Origin: Silvimonas soli
GTDB taxonomy: Bacteria; Pseudomonadota; Gammaproteobacteria; Burkholderiales; Chitinibacteraceae
Direction of reading: 5' to 3'
Length of the DNA stretch: 64,000 nucleotides
NCBI RefSeq assembly: GCF_030035605.1
Contig: NZ_CP106736.1
Span: 1,984,001-2,048,000 of the forward strand
A program made the position numbers and the translations under genes. Below, piece after piece: positions 60,922 through 64,000 of this stretch. Each line of letters begins with the position of its first letter. Within the stretch, counting starts at the first letter, position 1. The notes below the pieces were generated by a model. It was not told where the DNA came from. It searched no databases and was given only the letters and a program-made list of their open reading frames with translations.

Positions 60922-62589
60922 ATGACCACTGAACACGTTCTACCGCGCGATGCCGCTCCTCATGACACCGCGCATGGCCACACTGGCCACGAAGATCATC
61001 ACCACGGCGCGCAAGCAGGCTGGCGCCGCTGGGTGTACGCCACCAACCATAAAGACATTGGCACCATGTACCTGTGGTTTGCCTTCAGCATGTTCTTGCT
61101 GGGCGGCACCTTTGCCTTGGGCATCCGCGCCGAGTTGTTCCAGCCAGGTTTGCAGTTCTGGCAACCGGAGTTCTTTAACCAGCTGACCACGCTGCATGGC
61201 GTGATCATGGTGTTCGGCGCCATCATGCCGGCGTTTACCGGGCTGATGAACTGGATGATTCCGCTCATGATCGGCGCGCCGGATATGGCGTTTGCCCGCA
61301 TGAACAACTGGAGCTTCTGGCTGCTGCCACCGGCGGCGCTGTTGCTGATCATCTCGCTGTTTGTGCCAGGCGGCGGCCCCGGCGCGGGCTGGACCTTCTA
61401 CCCGCCGCTGTCGGTGCAACTGGGTGCGGGGATGGACTTCGGTATCTTCGCCATTCACTTGATGGGGCTGTCTTCCATCATGGGCTCGATCAACATCGTC
61501 ACCACCATCCTGAACATGCGCGCACCGGGCATGACGCTGCTGAAAATGCCGATGTTCGCCTGGACATCACTGGTCACTGCCTATTTGCTGATTGCCGTAG
61601 CGCCCGTGCTGGCTGGTGCGGTGACGATGCTGCTGACGGATCGACACTTTGGCACGCACTTCTTCAACGCGGCTGGCGGTGGTGATCCGATCCTGTTCCA
61701 GCACGTGTTCTGGTTCTTCGGCCACCCCGAGGTCTACATCATGGCGCTGCCCGCGTTCGGCGTGGTGAGCCAGATTCTGCCGACCTTCAGCCGCAAGCCG
61801 CTGTTTGGTTATGTGTCTATGGTCTACGCCGTGTGTGCCATCGCCATCCTCAGCTTTATGGTGTGGGGCCATCACATGTTCGCGGTGGGCTTCCCGGCCA
61901 CGGCGCAGTTGTTCTACATGTTCATGACCATGCTGATTGCTGTGCCAACCGGCGTGAAGGTGTTCAACTGGATCGCCACCATGTGGCAAGGCTCGATGAC
62001 GCTGGAAACGCCAATGCTGTTCGCGATTGGCTTCTTGTGTCTGTTCACCATTGGCGGCATGTCCGGCCTGGTGTTGTCGCTGGCGCCGGTCGATATCCAG
62101 TTGCACGGTACGTACTACGTGGTGGCGCACTTCCACTACGTGCTGGTGGCCGGTGCGCTGTTCAGCCTGTTTGGCGCCACCTACTACTGGCTGCCCAAAT
62201 GGTCCGGCTATATGTACAACGAGCGCATGGGCAAGATCCACTTCTGGTGGTCGATGATTGCTTTCAACATCACTTTCTTCCCGATGCACTTTCTGGGTCT
62301 GGCCGGCATGCCACGGCGGATTCCGGATTACGCGCTGCAGTTCACCTTCTTTAATGAAGTTGCTTCGGTTGGCGCGTTCCTGTTCGGCTTTGCACAGATT
62401 TTCTTCCTCTACAACGTGATCCACACCATTCGTGGCGGCGTCGGCCCTGCTCCGGCCAAACCATGGGACGGCGGCACCACGCTGGAATGGGAAGTCGCCT
62501 CGCCCGCTCCGCACCACACCTGGGAAACCCCGCCGGATGCAGCACTGGTCCAGCGTGGTCTGGTGGCGCAAGGGTTGGAACATAACTGA
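60922..62589 (+). CDS. ctaD: Cytochrome c oxidase subunit I
   Basis: This 555-residue protein has 12 TM helices. It begins with a His-rich leader (HDTAHGHTGHEDHHHG) and then WVYATNHKDIGTMYL. Heme and CuB ligand regions are intact (TLHGVIMVFG, FWFFGHPEVYIMALPAFG, HFHYVLVAGALF), as is the K-channel/His-Tyr crosslink helix. It carries heme a, heme a3 and CuB and pumps protons. It starts 24 bp after coxB. Downstream are the assembly genes. Confidence 0.97.
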   Translation: MTTEHVLPRDAAPHDTAHGHTGHEDHHHGAQAGWRRWVYATNHKDIGTMYLWFAFSMFLLGGTFALGIRAELFQPGLQFWQPEFFNQLTTLHGVIMVFGAIMPAFTGLMNWMIPLMIGAPDMAFARMNNWSFWLLPPAALLLIISLFVPGGGPGAGWTFYPPLSVQLGAGMDFGIFAIHLMGLSSIMGSINIVTTILNMRAPGMTLLKMPMFAWTSLVTAYLLIAVAPVLAGAVTMLLTDRHFGTHFFNAAGGGDPILFQHVFWFFGHPEVYIMALPAFGVVSQILPTFSRKPLFGYVSMVYAVCAIAILSFMVWGHHMFAVGFPATAQLFYMFMTMLIAVPTGVKVFNWIATMWQGSMTLETPMLFAIGFLCLFTIGGMSGLVLSLAPVDIQLHGTYYVVAHFHYVLVAGALFSLFGATYYWLPKWSGYMYNERMGKIHFWWSMIAFNITFFPMHFLGLAGMPRRIPDYALQFTFFNEVASVGAFLFGFAQIFFLYNVIHTIRGGVGPAPAKPWDGGTTLEWEVASPAPHHTWETPPDAALVQRGLVAQGLEHN

Positions 62590-62608
62590 GGCGTGAGGAT
62601 GTGTAGTT

Positions 62609-62684
62609 GTAGGGTGCGCATTCATGCGCACCATGAGGGCAACAGCAACTGAACGCGTTCGCAAGCGAAGCTTGCAAACCCTAC
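62609..62684. repeat. GTAGGGTG-type intergenic palindrome
   Basis: Begins GTAGGGTGCGCAT (62609-62621), has the perfect inverted repeat GGTGCGCAT (62613-62621)/ATGCGCACC (62624-62632), and ends GCAAACCCTAC (62674-62684), inverse of its start. It lies between ctaD and the small assembly gene and resembles the 20098-20167 element. Confidence 0.55.
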
Positions 62685-62719
62685 GGCGCTGAGCGGGGAT
62701 GAATGAGATGGAGAACGCA

Positions 62720-62836
62720 ATGACCCACGAACAACCTGAGCGCCGCCGCAACATCCGGACGGCATTGATCCTGGCCAGCATTGCCCTGGTGTTTTTTGCC
62801 GGGATCATGGTTCGGCATTGGTTGTTTGGTAACTGA
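62720..62836 (+). CDS. Cytochrome oxidase small assembly protein (38 aa)
   Basis: This tiny protein, below usual gene-calling size, starts MTHEQPERRRNIRTALIL and has a single TM helix (about 16-32, ALILASIALVFFAGIMV) after a basic cytoplasmic head. It ends RHWLFGN. Such proteins sit between ctaD and ctaG in betaproteobacterial oxidase operons. GGAG lies 6 nt before the ATG; an ATG at 62708 would add four residues. The ctaG start follows 4 bp after the stop. Confidence 0.8.
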   Translation: MTHEQPERRRNIRTALILASIALVFFAGIMVRHWLFGN

Positions 62837-62840
62837 CACC

Positions 62841-63398
62841 ATGAATACCGCCACGCTCAATCAAACCCGGCAAGGCAATCGCAAAACGGCGATAAAGCTG
62901 GGGGTGATCGTGCTGGCGATGTTCGGGTTCTGCTTTGCCATGGTGCCGATGTATGAGGTGTTCTGCCGCGCCGTGGGCATTCAGCAAGACCGCATCGTCA
63001 ATGAAAACGACGTGGTGCCAGCGTGGTCGCAACGCATTGATCTGGACGCCAATGAAGCGCCTGGCGTGTTGGCGAAGCTGATTCCGCTGGATCACACCGC
63101 CAGCGGTAAAGCCGGCCAGTTGGTAAAAGCGCATTTCCGGCTGGAAAACCCGACCGACAAGCCGTTGCAGTTACGGGCGATTCCCAGCTACGCGCCCAGC
63201 AACGCGGTGCGGTTTGTGCAAAAGCTGCAATGTTTCTGTTTTGATGCCATCGATCTGGCCCCGCATGAAACACGCGATGTCACGGTGGTGATGCTGTTGA
63301 AAAAAGAACTACCCGAGTCGCTGGGGCCGATCACCTTGTCGTACACGTTGTTCAACGCTGCAGATAGCTCGGCAGACGGCAAGGTGAGCGGCTCATGA
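62841..63398 (+). CDS. ctaG: Cytochrome c oxidase assembly protein CtaG/Cox11
   Basis: This 185-residue protein has an N-terminal TM (about 18-38, LGVIVLAMFGFCFAMVPM), then MYEVFCRAVG and a periplasmic immunoglobulin-like domain with the copper-binding CFCF motif (KLQCFCFDAI) and the usual HETRDVTVVM. It delivers copper to CuB of subunit I. ATG 62841 follows the small assembly gene. The stop overlaps the next ATG (ATGA). Confidence 0.95.
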   Translation: MNTATLNQTRQGNRKTAIKLGVIVLAMFGFCFAMVPMYEVFCRAVGIQQDRIVNENDVVPAWSQRIDLDANEAPGVLAKLIPLDHTASGKAGQLVKAHFRLENPTDKPLQLRAIPSYAPSNAVRFVQKLQCFCFDAIDLAPHETRDVTVVMLLKKELPESLGPITLSYTLFNAADSSADGKVSGS

Positions 63399-63571
63399 TC
63401 GCCACCATCAAAACCGTGCTGGCCGCATTTTTTGGCGTCCGTGGCCGTAAAGGTGCCGAGGCCGAAAAACTCAAGCCGCGGCAATTGATTGTGACGGCGA
63501 TTGTGTTGGCGCTATTACTGGCATTGGGCGTATTTACGCTGGTGCATTTTCTGGTGGCAAGCAGGACGTAG
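63395..63571 (+). CDS. DUF2970 small membrane protein (58 aa)
   Basis: This 58-residue protein, below usual gene-calling size, reads MIATIKTVLAAFFGVRGRKG, then a polar link and one TM helix (about 31-52, LIVTAIVLALLLALGVFTLV). This is the DUF2970 pattern, a family found in betaproteobacterial oxidase operons between ctaG and ctaE. It overlaps ctaG by 4 bp (ATGA), so translation is coupled. Role in oxidase assembly is inferred from position. Confidence 0.85.
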   Translation: MIATIKTVLAAFFGVRGRKGAEAEKLKPRQLIVTAIVLALLLALGVFTLVHFLVASRT

Positions 63572-63594
63572 TGGACATTCAAGCCCGAGAGTTC

Positions 63595-63707
63595 GTAGCC
63601 CGGATGAAGCGCAGCGGGAATCCGGGAGCAATGCGTAAAAGAATCGCACCGCAATGAATGGTAAACGTCGCAGCCCCGGATTCTCGCTAACGCTTCATCC
63701 GGGCTAC
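63595..63707. repeat. REP/MITE-like palindrome inside the oxidase operon (copy 5)
   Basis: GTAGCCCGGATGAAGCGCAG..GGAATCCGGG (left) and CCCCGGATTCTCGC..CGCTTCATCCGGGCTAC (right) around a spacer of about 45 bp. It separates the DUF2970 gene from ctaE by 283 bp, an unusually large gap inside this operon. Confidence 0.9.
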
Positions 63708-63854
63708 ATGATGAGTTGAAAGCAGACAGAAATACCGGCAAACGCATTACTGGAGGAGGCTGCAACCCATGGTTGCAACCCAATAAAAGGCGGGCTAACC
63801 CGCCACTCACAAGCACCACGCAAGGCCACTTCGGTGGCAGCCCTGGAGAGAAAC

Positions 63855-64000
63855 ATGAACGTAGAAAACGGCATCCACGATCCGCACTACTTCGTGCCGC
63901 AGCCTTCCCGCTGGCCTATAACCGGCTCTATCGCGCTGTTCTGCATGACCTGCGGTACCGCGTTCTGGATCAACAACATGCAGTTCGGCAAGTGGGTCTT
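63855..64000 (+). CDS. ctaE: Cytochrome c oxidase subunit III (5' part only)
   Basis: The gene runs off the right edge after 48 codons. It starts MNVENGIHDPHYFVPQPSRW, typical of betaproteobacterial subunit III, followed by the first TM helix (SIALFCMTCGTAFWI). GGAGAG lies just upstream. It completes the oxidase core with coxB and ctaD. Confidence 0.9.
   Translation, partial: MNVENGIHDPHYFVPQPSRWPITGSIALFCMTCGTAFWINNMQFGKWV

Noticed and set aside
61567..62808. A 413-codon minus-strand frame over ctaD
   Set aside because: His/Gln-rich antisense translation typical of shadows of membrane proteins.

Overview
The window is chromosomal DNA of a Gram-negative betaproteobacterium. The gene set and protein flavour fit the Neisseriales (Chromobacteriaceae/Chitinibacteraceae-like, for example Silvimonas or relatives), but that placement is inferred from gene content and no search was run. 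Supporting signs are a type II NADH dehydrogenase, an aa3-type cytochrome oxidase cluster with CtaG and the small Burkholderia/Neisseria-type assembly proteins, RstAB, AceK and an outer-membrane export system. Coding density is high. No phage, insertion sequence with a transposase, or CRISPR array was found.

Layout. 1-5.7 kb: purE (cut by the left edge), a candidate small RNA, ndh, a secreted S1/P1 nuclease, a cold-shock protein with a long leader, an orphan 66-residue protein behind palindromic AT-rich DNA, peptide deformylase and a HugZ-like flavin-fold protein. 5.7-14.5 kb: the RstA/RstB two-component pair, a secreted Lys/Ala protein made of 16 near-identical tandem repeats, a trypsin-like protease, proA-nadD-rsfS and a chemoreceptor. 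14.6-22 kb: a LysR regulator with a divergent aldo/keto reductase, FUSC and DUF2239 proteins, two MFS transporters and an OsmC protein. 22-30 kb: an LtaS-like sulfatase-fold enzyme, aceK bracketed by two copies of a palindromic repeat, then dnaN-gyrB without dnaA. 30-41.5 kb: a gene-poor stretch with orphan small ORFs, a GH3 lipoprotein, an AraC regulator, an orphan protein, a PAS-GGDEF cyclase, and a regulator/propeller/DUF899/DUF2182 group. 41.8-49 kb: a compact wecB-nfrB-nfrA-ybcH operon. 49-52.3 kb: three exported proteins (DUF3300, DUF2950, a two-repeat periplasmic protein). 52.4-58.4 kb: initiator tRNA-Met and the dppABCDF dipeptide transporter. 58.6-64 kb: a DUF2189 membrane protein and the cytochrome c oxidase operon (coxB, ctaD, small assembly protein, ctaG, DUF2970, start of ctaE).

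Most notable system. The 41.8-49 kb operon encodes, in one transcription unit with 4-bp or touching gene junctions, a UDP-GlcNAc 2-epimerase, an inner-membrane processive glycosyltransferase with a C-terminal MshEN (c-di-GMP-binding type) module, a TPR/beta-barrel outer-membrane protein and a secreted DUF4434 protein. It resembles the E. coli N4 phage receptor locus nfrB-nfrA-ybcH, whose glycosyltransferase is known to make a c-di-GMP-controlled ManNAc-type polysaccharide. Here the sugar-supplying wecB is built into the operon, and a diguanylate cyclase lies 4 kb upstream.

Second theme. A REP/MITE-like palindrome with GTAGCCCGGATGAAGCG arms occurs at least six times (complete, split or decayed). 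It brackets aceK, supplies aceK's stop codon, carries an insertion in one copy and interrupts the cytochrome oxidase operon. A different GTAGGGTG-type palindrome occurs twice.
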